Positions 15,222-24,670 of a stretch of DNA of 64,000 nt are shown piece after piece; the first letter of the stretch is position 1; the number at the start of each line of letters is the position of its first letter. Source of the DNA: an uncultured Acetatifactor sp. (lineage in GTDB: Bacteria > Bacillota > Clostridia > Lachnospirales > Lachnospiraceae); contig CAJTPN010000002.1 of the NCBI GenBank assembly GCA_910578185.1, positions 1 through 64,000 of the forward strand. The letters are read 5' to 3'. Below the pieces are notes generated by a model. The model searched no databases. It had not been told where the DNA came from and saw only the letters and a program-made list of their open reading frames with translations. Made by a program: the position numbers and the translations under genes.

Positions 15222-16892
15222 ATGAGAAGTGATTCGGTTAAGACAGGGGCAGCCCAGGCGCCTCACAGAAGCTTATTTAACGCACTTGGATATACGGAGG
15301 AAGAGAGAAGACGCCCTCTGATCGGCATTGTCTGTTCCTACAATGAGATCGTACCCGGCCATATGAACCTTGACAAAATTGCTGAGGCCGTAAAGATGGG
15401 AGTGGCAATGGCGGGGGGGACTCCGGTGATGTTTCCGGCGATTGCGGTCTGTGATGGGATTGCCATGGGACATGTGGGAATGAAATATTCTCTTGTGACC
15501 AGGGATTTGATTGCGGACAGCACCGAATGTATGGCGCTGGCACATGGTTTTGACGGACTGGTGTGTATCCCCAACTGTGACAAAAATGTGCCCGGTTTAC
15601 TGATGGCTGCGGCGAGAGTTAATATTCCCACGATATTTGTGTCCGGCGGCCCCATGCTGGCGGGGCGGGTTCACGGACAGAAAAAAAGTCTCTCATCCAT
15701 GTTTGAGGCGGTGGGCAGCGTGGCTGCAGGTACCATGACCATGGAAGAACTGTGCGAATATGAGGAAAAGGTATGTCCAACCTGCGGTTCCTGTTCCGGC
15801 ATGTATACGGCCAATTCCATGAACTGTCTGACAGAGGCCATCGGGATGGGACTTAAGGGGAACGGCACTGTGCCGGCAGTTTACTCTGAGCGTATTCGAC
15901 TTGCAAAACATGCTGGCATGAAGATTATGGAATTGGTGGAGAAAGATATTAAGCCCCGGGACATTATGACCGAGGCGGCATTTATGAACGCGCTTACGGT
16001 GGATATGGCATTGGGGTGTTCTACAAATACCATGCTGCATATCCCTGCCATAGCAAAGGAAGCAGGAGTGGATTTAAACCTGGACATTGCAAACGAATTG
16101 TCTGCAAAGACGCCCAATCTGTGTCATCTGGCACCTGCAGGTCCCACTTATATGGAGGATCTGAACGAGGCAGGAGGCGTATACGCGGTTATGAATGAAT
16201 TGACAAAGAAGAATTTGTTGAATCTGGATTGTATGACCGTAAACGGCACCACCATAGGCGAGAATATCAAAAATTGCAGGAATCTTGACCCCCAGGTGAT
16301 TCGGCCTGCGGAGAATCCTTATTCCGAAACAGGCGGTATTGCGATTTTAAAAGGAAATCTGGCGCCGGACAGCGGTGTGGTGAAGCGTTCTGCAGTGGTT
16401 CCTGAGATGCTGGTACACCAGGGACCTGCCAGAGTCTTTGACTGTGAGGAGGATGCCATTGACGCAATCAAAGGCGGCAGGATTGTAGCCGGTGATGTGG
16501 TGGTGATACGCTATGAAGGCCCTAAAGGCGGTCCCGGCATGCGGGAGATGCTTAATCCAACCTCCGCTATTGCCGGCATGGGATTGGGATCCAGTGTGGC
16601 ACTGATTACGGACGGACGTTTCTCTGGCGCATCCAGAGGCGCATCCATTGGTCATGTATCTCCGGAAGCAGCAGTGGGCGGGCCGATTGCCCTGGTGGAA
16701 GAGGGAGATATCATAAGCATCAATATTCCCGAAAATAAGCTGGAGGTATTGGTATCCGATGAAGAGATGGCAAAAAGGCGTGCAAAATGGCAGCCCAGGG
16801 AGCCTAAGGTGACGGGAGGTTATCTGTCCCGGTACCGTGAGCTGGTCACGAGCGGCAATAGAGGCGCGGTATTGGAGTTCCCGACGAAATAA
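15222..16892 (+). CDS. ilvD: Dihydroxy-acid dehydratase
   Basis: A 556-residue iron-sulfur enzyme that dehydrates dihydroxy-isovalerate and its isoleucine counterpart. Cluster-binding cysteines are visible in IPNCDKNVPG and in VCPTCGSCSGMYTANSMNCL; the IALITDGRFSGASRG-like block (here VALITDGRFSGASRGASIGH) is the family signature near the C-terminus. Length is normal. The start ATG follows AGGAGAATAAAAT. It sits 22 bases before ilvB, so the two are one transcript. Confidence 0.97.
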   Translation: MRSDSVKTGAAQAPHRSLFNALGYTEEERRRPLIGIVCSYNEIVPGHMNLDKIAEAVKMGVAMAGGTPVMFPAIAVCDGIAMGHVGMKYSLVTRDLIADSTECMALAHGFDGLVCIPNCDKNVPGLLMAAARVNIPTIFVSGGPMLAGRVHGQKKSLSSMFEAVGSVAAGTMTMEELCEYEEKVCPTCGSCSGMYTANSMNCLTEAIGMGLKGNGTVPAVYSERIRLAKHAGMKIMELVEKDIKPRDIMTEAAFMNALTVDMALGCSTNTMLHIPAIAKEAGVDLNLDIANELSAKTPNLCHLAPAGPTYMEDLNEAGGVYAVMNELTKKNLLNLDCMTVNGTTIGENIKNCRNLDPQVIRPAENPYSETGGIAILKGNLAPDSGVVKRSAVVPEMLVHQGPARVFDCEEDAIDAIKGGRIVAGDVVVIRYEGPKGGPGMREMLNPTSAIAGMGLGSSVALITDGRFSGASRGASIGHVSPEAAVGGPIALVEEGDIISINIPENKLEVLVSDEEMAKRRAKWQPREPKVTGGYLSRYRELVTSGNRGAVLEFPTK

Positions 16893-16914
16893 GCTGATAT
16901 GGGAGGATGAGAAA

Positions 16915-18588
16915 ATGCAGTTGAATGGTTCGGAAATCGTTGTGGAGTGCTTAAAGGAGCAGGGAGTTGACACAGTATTTGGCTATCCGGGCGGTTCCAT
17001 CTTAAATATCTACGATGCGCTTTATAAACACAGCAATGAAATCAGACATATTTTAACATCCCATGAACAGGGAGCGGCGCATGCGGCGGACGGTTATGCC
17101 AGGGCCACGGGAAAGGTGGGAGTGTGTCTGGCAACAAGCGGTCCCGGCGCTACAAATCTTGTAACAGGTATTGCCACAGCGTTTATGGATTCCGTCCCCA
17201 TGGTGGCCATCACGGCTAACGTTTCGCTGCCCATGCTGGGAAAGGACAGCTTTCAGGAGGTTGACATTGCAGGTGTGACCATGCCGATCACCAAACATGG
17301 CTATATAGTGAAAAATGTGGAAGAGCTTGCAGATACCTTGCGGAGGGCGTTTTATATCGCGAAGAGCGGTCGGCCCGGTCCGGTGCTGGTGGATATTACA
17401 AAGGATGTAACGGCGGCGGTCTGCGAATTTGAACCTGTGGCTTTGAGGAAAATAGAGCGAACCGTGTCCTATACGGAAGCGGAGATGGAACAGGTGGTAA
17501 CGTATCTCACGGAAGCTAAGAAACCATTTATCTATCTGGGCGGAGGTGCCATTATTTCGGACGCGTACGACGAAGTGGCGGCTTTTGCGGAGCTGGCGGA
17601 TGCGCCTGTGTGTGATACGCTTATGGGAAAAGGGGCATTTGACGGCAGGAGCAGCCGTTATACCGGCATGATCGGCATGCACGGCACCAAGGCGTCCAAT
17701 CTAGGCGTGAGCCAGTGTGATCTGCTGATCGCGTTGGGAGCCCGGTTCTCAGACAGAGTGATCGGAAATCCGAAAAAATTTGCAGAGAATGCCAAAATTA
17801 TTCATATTGACGTGGACGCTGCGGAAGTGAATAAAAATATTCGTGTGGATGCCAGCCTGGTGGGAGACCTGAAACTGGTTTTGCAGGATTTGAACGGAAG
17901 ACTGGCCCAACAAGATCATGGTTCATGGATGCGTCAGATTGGCGATTTGAAGGAGAAGTATCCGTTGAAATACGATGATTCCGGTCTTTCCTGTCCCTAT
18001 ATTATGGAGACCATTGACGATATTACAGGTGGAGAGGCGATAATCACTACAGATGTAGGACAGCATCAGATGTGGGCGGCACAGTACTATCGTTATACCA
18101 AACCCCGTACCTTCCTTTCCTCCGGAGGTCTGGGAACCATGGGGTACGGTCTGGGGGCATGCATAGGAGCGCAGGCAGGACAGCCGGACAGACTATGTAT
18201 CAACATTGCAGGCGACGGGTGTTTCCGCATGAATATGAACGAACTTGCTACGGCAAGCCGCTATAATATACCTATTATACAGATAGTTATCAACAATCAT
18301 GTGCTTGGAATGGTACGGCAGTGGCAGACACTTTTTTATGGCAGGCGTTATTCGCAGACTGTATTGAGCGATAAGGTAGATTTTTGCAAGGTGGCGGAAG
18401 GGCTGGGCTGCGCGGCCATCCGGGTGACGAGGAAAGAGGAGATGGCGCCGGCTCTGGAAAAAGCGATTGCAATGAAAGCGCCGGTGCTGATTGAATGTAT
18501 CATTCCGGAGGATGACAAGGTATTCCCCATGGTTCCGGCGGGGGCGCCGATTGCGGAAGTATTTGATGGGGATGATTTGCGGGAATAA
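16915..18588 (+). CDS. ilvB: Acetolactate synthase, large subunit
   Basis: A 557-residue thiamine-diphosphate enzyme that condenses pyruvate to acetolactate for valine and leucine. Visible are the catalytic Glu of SHEQGAAHAADGYAR (near 47-52), the GKDSFQEVD and GMHGT blocks contacting FAD and substrate, and the ThDP/Mg motif GDGCFRMNMNEL ending with NNHVLGMVRQWQ. The start ATG lies behind GGGAGGATG; the longer frame upstream overlaps ilvD and is rejected. No ilvN regulatory subunit follows; the next gene is unrelated. Confidence 0.96.
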   Translation: MQLNGSEIVVECLKEQGVDTVFGYPGGSILNIYDALYKHSNEIRHILTSHEQGAAHAADGYARATGKVGVCLATSGPGATNLVTGIATAFMDSVPMVAITANVSLPMLGKDSFQEVDIAGVTMPITKHGYIVKNVEELADTLRRAFYIAKSGRPGPVLVDITKDVTAAVCEFEPVALRKIERTVSYTEAEMEQVVTYLTEAKKPFIYLGGGAIISDAYDEVAAFAELADAPVCDTLMGKGAFDGRSSRYTGMIGMHGTKASNLGVSQCDLLIALGARFSDRVIGNPKKFAENAKIIHIDVDAAEVNKNIRVDASLVGDLKLVLQDLNGRLAQQDHGSWMRQIGDLKEKYPLKYDDSGLSCPYIMETIDDITGGEAIITTDVGQHQMWAAQYYRYTKPRTFLSSGGLGTMGYGLGACIGAQAGQPDRLCINIAGDGCFRMNMNELATASRYNIPIIQIVINNHVLGMVRQWQTLFYGRRYSQTVLSDKVDFCKVAEGLGCAAIRVTRKEEMAPALEKAIAMKAPVLIECIIPEDDKVFPMVPAGAPIAEVFDGDDLRE

Positions 18589-18631
18589 TCGGGAAGCGAG
18601 TGACGACGGATAAAAAATAGGTATCTGTAAT

Positions 18632-20041
18632 ATGAAAAAAATACTTTGGTATCTGGTCGTGTTTCTGTCATGCGGCCTGCTTTTGGGAGGCGTTTGTTTC
18701 CTGGTGCTGTCGTTTTATTACAGCAACCGTTTCCCCGTCAACCTATGGGTCAACGGGGTGTATTGTACCGGAAAGAGTGTGGAACAGGTCAATGAAGAAC
18801 TGGTAAGTCAGACGGAGGCCTCCACAGTGTATGTGGTGGATGCACAGGGGAAATATTGGGAGTTAGACAGGGAAGCGGCGGATATCAGGCCTGATTATAC
18901 CAGAGCATTGTCGGCCTATATGGGAGGCGACAACCTTTTTTATTGGTGGTCGTATCTGTGGGAGCCTGTGGTAGTTGAGCTTGCAGCGGAAACGTATATG
19001 GCAAATGAGGAGGAGCTCCGATCTTGCTTTAACAGTATTTCGTTTGTTTCTAGGGAACGGGAGAGAAATGTGGGGGTATCCTTGCATTACGCAGAAGGAG
19101 GCTATTATCTTCGGGATAATAATGCGGAACGCATGGACTGTGAAAAAGCGTTTACATACTTAATGACATGTCTCTTGAACGGAGAAACAGTGGTGGATTT
19201 GCGGGAGGCGGAGTGCCTGGTTGATCTTCCTGATAGCGCCGATGATATGCGGCAAAGAAAGCTCTGGATGCAAATATGTGAATTTATGGGCAAAACCGCT
19301 GGGATAACATATGATATGGGAGCGGAAAGTATTTCGCTGACACCTGAGATTTTGTCAGGCTTTCTGGAAAAAGACCAGAAGGGTATTCCTTTACTTGACG
19401 ACCAGGGGGAGTTTATCATCAGCCAGGTTGGCGTTAGGGAATGGGTGGAAGCTCTCGCTCTGGCATATGATACCTGTGATACGGAGAGGGAGTTTGCGGC
19501 TACCAGAGGAGATCTGGTGAAGGTAAAATATGTTACTTACGGCACGAAGCTGGATACGGAAGCGGAAGTCGCATTTTTGTTCCAGATATTACAGTCAGAG
19601 AAGCCAAAAGACCAGGTTCATATTCCTTCTTATATTCGTCAGGGATATGTGAGGGGGCTGGACGACATTGGCGGTACTTACATTGAGATTGATATGACGC
19701 AGCAGAAAATGTATTATTATGCGGATGGGGTTCTGATATTGGAGACGGATGTGGTTACGGGAAATACAGGTAGAAGGATGGGGACGCCGGAAGGCATTAA
19801 TTTTGTCTACAACAAGGAAAGAGACAGAATTTTGAGAGGTCCTGGATATGCGTCTTTTGTGAAGTACTGGATGCCTGTGAAGGGTGGTGTCGGTATCCAT
19901 GACGCCAGCTGGCGCTCCAAATTTGGTGGAACAATCTATAAAACCAATGGTTCCCACGGCTGTATCAACACGCCGGAAGATATTATGACCCAGCTCTATG
20001 ACATGGCTGAGGTGGGAACGCCGGTGATAATGTTCTATTGA
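18632..20041 (+). CDS. L,D-transpeptidase (YkuD domain) with peptidoglycan-binding-like module
   Basis: A 469-residue membrane-anchored enzyme that forms 3-3 cross-links or attaches proteins in peptidoglycan. One membrane segment (about 5-30) is followed by a large extracellular region of the PG_binding_4 type found in clostridial L,D-transpeptidases, then the YkuD domain (about 345-469). The catalytic motif is intact: GIHDASW supplies the His and SHGCIN the active-site Cys. It is 43 bases downstream of ilvB and may ride on that transcript, but has no functional tie to it. Confidence 0.93.
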   Translation: MKKILWYLVVFLSCGLLLGGVCFLVLSFYYSNRFPVNLWVNGVYCTGKSVEQVNEELVSQTEASTVYVVDAQGKYWELDREAADIRPDYTRALSAYMGGDNLFYWWSYLWEPVVVELAAETYMANEEELRSCFNSISFVSRERERNVGVSLHYAEGGYYLRDNNAERMDCEKAFTYLMTCLLNGETVVDLREAECLVDLPDSADDMRQRKLWMQICEFMGKTAGITYDMGAESISLTPEILSGFLEKDQKGIPLLDDQGEFIISQVGVREWVEALALAYDTCDTEREFAATRGDLVKVKYVTYGTKLDTEAEVAFLFQILQSEKPKDQVHIPSYIRQGYVRGLDDIGGTYIEIDMTQQKMYYYADGVLILETDVVTGNTGRRMGTPEGINFVYNKERDRILRGPGYASFVKYWMPVKGGVGIHDASWRSKFGGTIYKTNGSHGCINTPEDIMTQLYDMAEVGTPVIMFY

Positions 20042-20094
20042 TAATAAGAGTTTAAGTTTTGGCGTAACTGCTGCAAAAAAATTTAACAATGCAG

Positions 20095-20123
20095 TTGACT
20101 AAAGTGTTCTAAGCGTTTATTCT
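20095..20123 (+). promoter_or_regulatory. Predicted promoter of serC-serA
   Basis: TTGACT (20095-20100), 17 bases, TATTCT (20118-20123). It leaves a leader of about 115 bases with no motif I recognise. Confidence 0.5.
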
Positions 20124-20244
20124 ATGATTATATGTAAAATTTTGCCGGGAAAAATCGGCGGAAGCCAAAATCTGTCTCTTAGCGGAAAGCACAATGAAGT
20201 TTTGGTGGCGAAGAGGCGGAACTTGAAAGAGGAGGAATATGAAA

Positions 20245-21330
20245 ATGTCCAGAGTGTATAATTTTTCCGCAGGCCCTGCGGTACTGCCGGAAGAAGTTTT
20301 AAGGGAAGCTGCAGAGGAGATGCTTGACTACAGGGGAACAGGGATGTCTGTTATGGAGATGAGCCACCGTTCCAAGGCTTATGATACCATTATCAAGGAA
20401 GCGGAAGCGGATTTGAGAGAGTTGATGAATATCCCGGATAATTATAAGGTTTTGTTTCTGCAGGGCGGCGCCAGCCAACAGTTTGCGATGATTCCCATGA
20501 ACCTGATGAAAAATAAGGTTGCAGATTATATTGTCACAGGTCAGTGGGCAAAGAAAGCATACCAGGAGGCGTGCATCTATGGGAAAGCTAATAAGATAGC
20601 ATCTTCCGAAGATAAAACTTTTTCTTATATTCCAGACTGTTCCGATTTGCCCATCAGCGAAGATGCGGATTATGTCTATATCTGTGAAAATAATACCATC
20701 TACGGAACCAAATTCAAGACACTGCCGAATACCAAAGGTAAGACCTTGGTGGCAGATGTTTCCAGCTGCTTTTTATCCGAGCCTGTGGATGTGTCCAAGT
20801 ATGGTTTGATCTATGGCGGTGTCCAGAAAAATATCGGGCCTGCAGGTGTGGTAATCGTGATTATTCGAGAAGACCTGATTACCGAGGATGTGCTGCCCGG
20901 TACGCCTACCATGCTGCGTTATAAGATCCATGCGGATAACGATTCTCTCTATAATACGCCGCCTGCATATGGTATATATATCTGTGGAAAGGTATTTAAA
21001 TGGCTGAAAAAGATGGGCGGTTTGTCTGCTATGAAGGAGTACAATGAGAAGAAGGCAAAGATTCTCTATGATTTCCTGGATGAGAGTAAATTGTTTAAGG
21101 GAACCGTTCGCAGGGAGGATCGTTCTTTGATGAATGTGCCTTTTGTAACCGGCAGTGAGGAGTTGGATGCGAAATTTGTCAAGGAGGCAAAGGCAGCAGG
21201 TTTTGAGAATCTGAAAGGACACAGGACGGTTGGGGGGATGCGCGCAAGCATCTATAACGCTATGCCTTTGGAAGGCGTAGAAAAATTGGTTGCATTTATG
21301 AAGAAATTTGAGGCCGAAAACGGTAAATAA
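20245..21330 (+). CDS. serC: Phosphoserine aminotransferase
   Basis: A 361-residue PLP enzyme that turns 3-phosphohydroxypyruvate into phosphoserine. Motifs: YNFSAGPAVLPEEVL at the head, LQGGASQQFAM, TGQWAKKA, ADVSSCFLSEP, and the PLP lysine in YGGVQKNIGPAG. ATG 20245 is preferred because GGAGG lies 9 bases away and the protein then begins MSRVYNFSAGP as in relatives; ATG 20239 lies only 3 bases from the site. serA follows 15 bases later. Confidence 0.96.
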   Translation: MSRVYNFSAGPAVLPEEVLREAAEEMLDYRGTGMSVMEMSHRSKAYDTIIKEAEADLRELMNIPDNYKVLFLQGGASQQFAMIPMNLMKNKVADYIVTGQWAKKAYQEACIYGKANKIASSEDKTFSYIPDCSDLPISEDADYVYICENNTIYGTKFKTLPNTKGKTLVADVSSCFLSEPVDVSKYGLIYGGVQKNIGPAGVVIVIIREDLITEDVLPGTPTMLRYKIHADNDSLYNTPPAYGIYICGKVFKWLKKMGGLSAMKEYNEKKAKILYDFLDESKLFKGTVRREDRSLMNVPFVTGSEELDAKFVKEAKAAGFENLKGHRTVGGMRASIYNAMPLEGVEKLVAFMKKFEAENGK

Positions 21331-21345
21331 GGAGAAGAAGAGAAA

Positions 21346-22512
21346 ATGTTTAAGGTGAATTGTCTGAATCCCATCGCCCAAGTGGGACTTAAGAATTTTA
21401 CGGATCAGTATGAGATCGTTGGAGATGTAAACGGAGCCGACGGTATTTTGGTGAGGAGCGCTTCCATGCACGATATGGAGCTTCCTGACAGGCTGCTGGC
21501 GGTGGCAAGGGCCGGCGCCGGCTATAACAATATTCCCTTGGAAAAATGTGCGGAAAAGGGCGTGGTGGTTTTCAATACCCCCGGCGCAAATGCAAACGGT
21601 GTAAAGGAACTGGTGATTGCGGGTATGCTGCTTGCAGCCCGGGATGTGGTGGGCGGCATAGAGTGGGTGAAGGCTTCCGCTGACAATGCAGATATTGCCA
21701 AGGCAGCGGAGAAGGAGAAGAAAAATTTTGCCGGAACGGAGATTATGGGGAAAAAGCTGGGGGTCATTGGCCTTGGGGCTGTGGGCGGCAAGGTGGCCAA
21801 TGCAGCTGTGGCGCTTGGGATGGAAGTCTATGGATATGATCCCTACCTGTCTTTGAATGCGGCATGGAACTTGAGCCGTGCCGTGATCCATGTGACAAAT
21901 CCTGACGATATATATGCCCAGTGCGACTATATTTCCATTCATGTGCCCCTTTTGGATTCTACGAAGGATACTATCAATGAGGAATCCATTGCCAAGATGA
22001 AGAAGGGTGTTACCATTCTCAATTATTCCAGAGATCAGCTGGTGAATGAGAAAGACATTTTGGAGGCCATTGAGAGTGGAAAGGTGGCACATTATGTGAC
22101 GGATTTCCCCACGCCTGCGGTTGCCGGAAAGAAGGGCTGCATCGTTATTCCCCATCTTGGCGCCAGCACGGAAGAATCTGAGGATAATTGTGCGGTGATG
22201 GCCGTGCAGGAGATGATGGATTATCTGGAGAACGGTAATATTAAGAACAGTGTCAATTATCCTGCCTGTGATATGGGTGTATGTACCAAGGCAGGACGTG
22301 TGGCAATCTTTCATAAAAATATTGCCAATATGATTACCAAGTTTACCGCTGAATTTGGCGAGAAGGGGATTAATATCAGTGATATGACCAATAAATCCCG
22401 TGGCGAGGTTGCTTATACCATGATGGATGTGGAGGAAGCGCCTACAGCGGAGATTATTGAGGCATTGGAGAAGATTCCCGGCGTGTTCAGGGCAAGAATC
22501 GTAAAGGGCTAA
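21346..22512 (+). CDS. serA: D-3-phosphoglycerate dehydrogenase
   Basis: A 388-residue NAD enzyme that starts serine synthesis. It has the substrate domain, an NAD fold with GVIGLGAVGGKVA (near 139-151), the catalytic His in PHLGASTEES, and a C-terminal ACT domain (about 319-388) that usually senses serine. The catalytic Arg is in NYSRDQLV. The Glu normally found in the DVFEKEP-type block has no clear match; the equivalent stretch reads YVTDFPTPA. This variant is familiar in anaerobe-type SerA proteins, so activity is still expected. The cofactor loop continues into YGYDPYLS. Confidence 0.95.
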   Translation: MFKVNCLNPIAQVGLKNFTDQYEIVGDVNGADGILVRSASMHDMELPDRLLAVARAGAGYNNIPLEKCAEKGVVVFNTPGANANGVKELVIAGMLLAARDVVGGIEWVKASADNADIAKAAEKEKKNFAGTEIMGKKLGVIGLGAVGGKVANAAVALGMEVYGYDPYLSLNAAWNLSRAVIHVTNPDDIYAQCDYISIHVPLLDSTKDTINEESIAKMKKGVTILNYSRDQLVNEKDILEAIESGKVAHYVTDFPTPAVAGKKGCIVIPHLGASTEESEDNCAVMAVQEMMDYLENGNIKNSVNYPACDMGVCTKAGRVAIFHKNIANMITKFTAEFGEKGINISDMTNKSRGEVAYTMMDVEEAPTAEIIEALEKIPGVFRARIVKG

Positions 22513-22537
22513 TTTGAGAGAGGTGTGTGTTTGGATA

Positions 22538-22598
22538 GCTCCCTTCTGGGTTGATAAGCGAAATAAGCAAAGCTTGTCAACCGGGAGGGAGCCTGTTT
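22538..22598 (+). terminator. Hairpin after serA
   Basis: GCTCCCTTCTGGGTTGA (22538-22554) pairs imperfectly with TCAACCGGGAGGGAGC (22577-22592), followed by CTGTTTTA. The right arm also contains GGGAGGG, which could serve as ribosome site for a short frame starting at 22600. Confidence 0.6.
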
Positions 22599-22599
22599 T

Positions 22600-22818
22600 A
22601 TGTCTTTGTTTGGCAATGTCCTGTCAAGGGAACAGACAAATAACGGTGAAACGGTATTGCGTTATATGCAAAAACAATATGTGATTGATGATTTTAAGAA
22701 TATGAGAGATGAATCCAAACTGAATACTTTTAATGAAAAATGGAGTGGGAAATATCCGAAAACAGTATTAGAATACAGACAAGGGACAAAGCCCGAAAAT
22801 TGGCTTTGTCCCTTATAA
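22600..22818 (+). CDS. Short hypothetical frame after serA
   Basis: A 72-codon frame from ATG 22600. It begins just after a terminator hairpin whose right arm supplies GGGAGGG, and its last 12 codons are a second perfect hairpin. The middle (YMQKQYVIDDFKNMRDESKLNTF) looks protein-like but matches nothing I know. It may be a gene remnant stranded between two terminators. Low confidence that it is expressed. Confidence 0.25.
   Translation: MSLFGNVLSREQTNNGETVLRYMQKQYVIDDFKNMRDESKLNTFNEKWSGKYPKTVLEYRQGTKPENWLCPL
22783..22815 (+). terminator. Perfect hairpin 3' of serA region
   Basis: GGGACAAAGCC (22783-22793) and GGCTTTGTCCC (22802-22812) form an 11-pair perfect stem with an 8-base loop, followed by a short T/A stretch. 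Confidence 0.6.
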
Positions 22819-22854
22819 ACTGATGATTATTTTATATTAGTTTTTCAATCCCGT

Positions 22855-23139
22855 TCAGCGAAATAAAAGTGGTGAACCGCCGTCAACGCCGTCGTTGAGA
22901 TCCTGCAGACTTTCTTTGAGCTTTTCGTTTGTGGCGCAGGAGGCTTCGCTTGCGATATCCATATACAGGATAAACACATCTTCCAAACGCATCCCTTTTT
23001 CCGCCGCAATTTCCTCCATGATAGGTTTTAACTTTTCAAGTTGTACGGAGACCTGTACTTTTTGGGGATCAATTTCACCCAACACATTTTCCGCATATTG
23101 ATTGATTCGATCTAATAATTCTCTTTGTGCTTCCGTCAT
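22855..23139 (-). CDS. Hypothetical protein, 94 residues
   Basis: A small acidic, mostly helical soluble protein. ATG 23139 follows a good AGGAG site (minus strand TAGGAGTC). Amphipathic stretches such as ELLDRINQYAENVL and LKPIMEEIAAEKGM and the ordered codon use support a real gene. I recognise no domain. It is the only minus-strand gene between serA and the DUF1015 gene, two genes that are normally neighbours. Confidence 0.6.
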   Translation of the reverse strand: MTEAQRELLDRINQYAENVLGEIDPQKVQVSVQLEKLKPIMEEIAAEKGMRLEDVFILYMDIASEASCATNEKLKESLQDLNDGVDGGSPLLFR

Positions 23140-23298
23140 GACTCCTACCTCACTTTATAAATTGTGTCCGTTTCCTTTGGGCTGTTGTAAATGTCCCAAA
23201 TGCCCAACTTGCCATACAAAAGGCACATTTCAATACCCTTTAGCAGTGATGGGTGACCGGTAATTTTAAATTTCTTCTTTCAGTTTATCACCAGATGC

Positions 23299-23327
23299 TT
23301 GTTATGTATAGATATTTTTGTTAAAAT
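23299..23327 (+). promoter_or_regulatory. Predicted promoter of the DUF1015 gene
   Basis: TTGTTA (23299-23304), 17 bases, TAAAAT (23322-23327), about 50 bases before the start codon. The stretch 23140-23298 shows no other feature. Confidence 0.5.
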
Positions 23328-23377
23328 AGAGGTAAATCCTGTAAGTTACAAAAAATATTAGAAACGAGGGAAGTAAT

Positions 23378-24619
23378 ATGGCAGATATCAGACCCTTTGC
23401 CGCTTATCGTCCGGCGCCGGGATTGGAAGCCGACATTGCGGCATTGCCCTATGATGTATATAATAGAGAGGAGGCTGTCAGGGTTGTAAAGGAGAATCCA
23501 GATTCTTTTCTGGCGATAGACCGGGCGGAAACAGGCTTTGGACCTGAGGTGGATACCTATGCCCCACAGGTCTATCAGCGGGCGGCGGCGCTGCTGCATG
23601 ACTGGATTGCCGGTGGAAAGTTTGTAAAAGATCCTAATCCCTGTTATTATTTGTATGAGCTGACAATGGACGGCAGGAGTCAGACAGGCATTGTGGCCTG
23701 TGCTTCCGTTGACGACTATTGCAATAATGTGATCAAAAAGCATGAAAATACCAGGGCGGACAAGGAGGCTGACAGAATTCGCCATGTGGATATCTGCAAT
23801 ATGCAGACTGGGCCGATCTTTTTGGCTTATCGCACAAATCCGGCGATACAGACTATCACCTATGAGGTGATGCGCGGCAGACCGGTTTATGATTTTGTTT
23901 CCGAGGACGGTATTGGCCATCGGGTCTGGGTGATAGGGGAAGCGGACAAGGTCTCTCAAATTCGTCTGGAATTTGAGAAGCTGAAAGCGGTATATATAGC
24001 GGACGGGCATCATCGCTGTGCATCTGCGGTCAGAGTGGGGCAGATGCGCAGGGAAGCGAATCCGGGATACACGGGAAAGGAAGCGTTTAATTATTTTCTG
24101 TCCGTTCTGTTTCCCGACGAAGAATTGCGCATTATGGATTATAATCGTGTGGTGCGGGATTTAAACGGATATACTACGGAGGAATATTTGAATAAGATAT
24201 CAAAGGATTTTGTGGTGGAAAAGGGGGGCAGAGAACCTGTTTCACCGGACAGGAAGGGGAAGTTTGGCATGTATCTGGATGAAAGCTGGTATGTGCTGAC
24301 GGCCAAGCCCCATATTATTTCTACGGATGCGGTGGAGGGACTGGATGTTTCATTGCTGCAAAATCATCTGCTTGGACCAGTTTTGGGAATTCAGGATCCC
24401 AAGACGGATAAAAGAACTGATTTTGTGGGAGGTATCAGAGGACTCAAGGAATTGGAACGTCGGGTACATGAGGATATGAAAGTAGCATTTTCCATGTATC
24501 CTACTTCCATTTGTGAACTGTTTGCCGTTGCGGATGCAGGTAGATTGATGCCGCCGAAATCCACATGGTTTGAACCAAAACTTAGAAGCGGATTGTTTCT
24601 GCATGACTTGGGTGAGTAG
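23378..24619 (+). CDS. DUF1015 family protein, serine-pathway associated
   Basis: A 413-residue soluble protein of the DUF1015 family, long noted as a neighbour of serA and serC in Firmicutes and Thermotogae. Its biochemical role is not something I can state. Conserved stretches include RPFAAYRP at the head, AALPYDVYNREEA, KKHENTRADKEADRIRH and the IADGHHRCASA block near 208-218, whose His pair could bind a metal or phosphate. Length is usual for the family. The start ATG follows a GAGG-type site. It has its own promoter here rather than sharing the serCA transcript. Confidence 0.9.
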   Translation: MADIRPFAAYRPAPGLEADIAALPYDVYNREEAVRVVKENPDSFLAIDRAETGFGPEVDTYAPQVYQRAAALLHDWIAGGKFVKDPNPCYYLYELTMDGRSQTGIVACASVDDYCNNVIKKHENTRADKEADRIRHVDICNMQTGPIFLAYRTNPAIQTITYEVMRGRPVYDFVSEDGIGHRVWVIGEADKVSQIRLEFEKLKAVYIADGHHRCASAVRVGQMRREANPGYTGKEAFNYFLSVLFPDEELRIMDYNRVVRDLNGYTTEEYLNKISKDFVVEKGGREPVSPDRKGKFGMYLDESWYVLTAKPHIISTDAVEGLDVSLLQNHLLGPVLGIQDPKTDKRTDFVGGIRGLKELERRVHEDMKVAFSMYPTSICELFAVADAGRLMPPKSTWFEPKLRSGLFLHDLGE

Positions 24620-24670
24620 CTTTTGTGATGATCAGATAAATTTCGAAAAGCATAATGAAAGGATACCGTT

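Noticed and set aside
20773..22314. 513-codon minus-strand frame across serC and serA
   Set aside because: It is a shadow of two clear genes in the other direction and has no family features.
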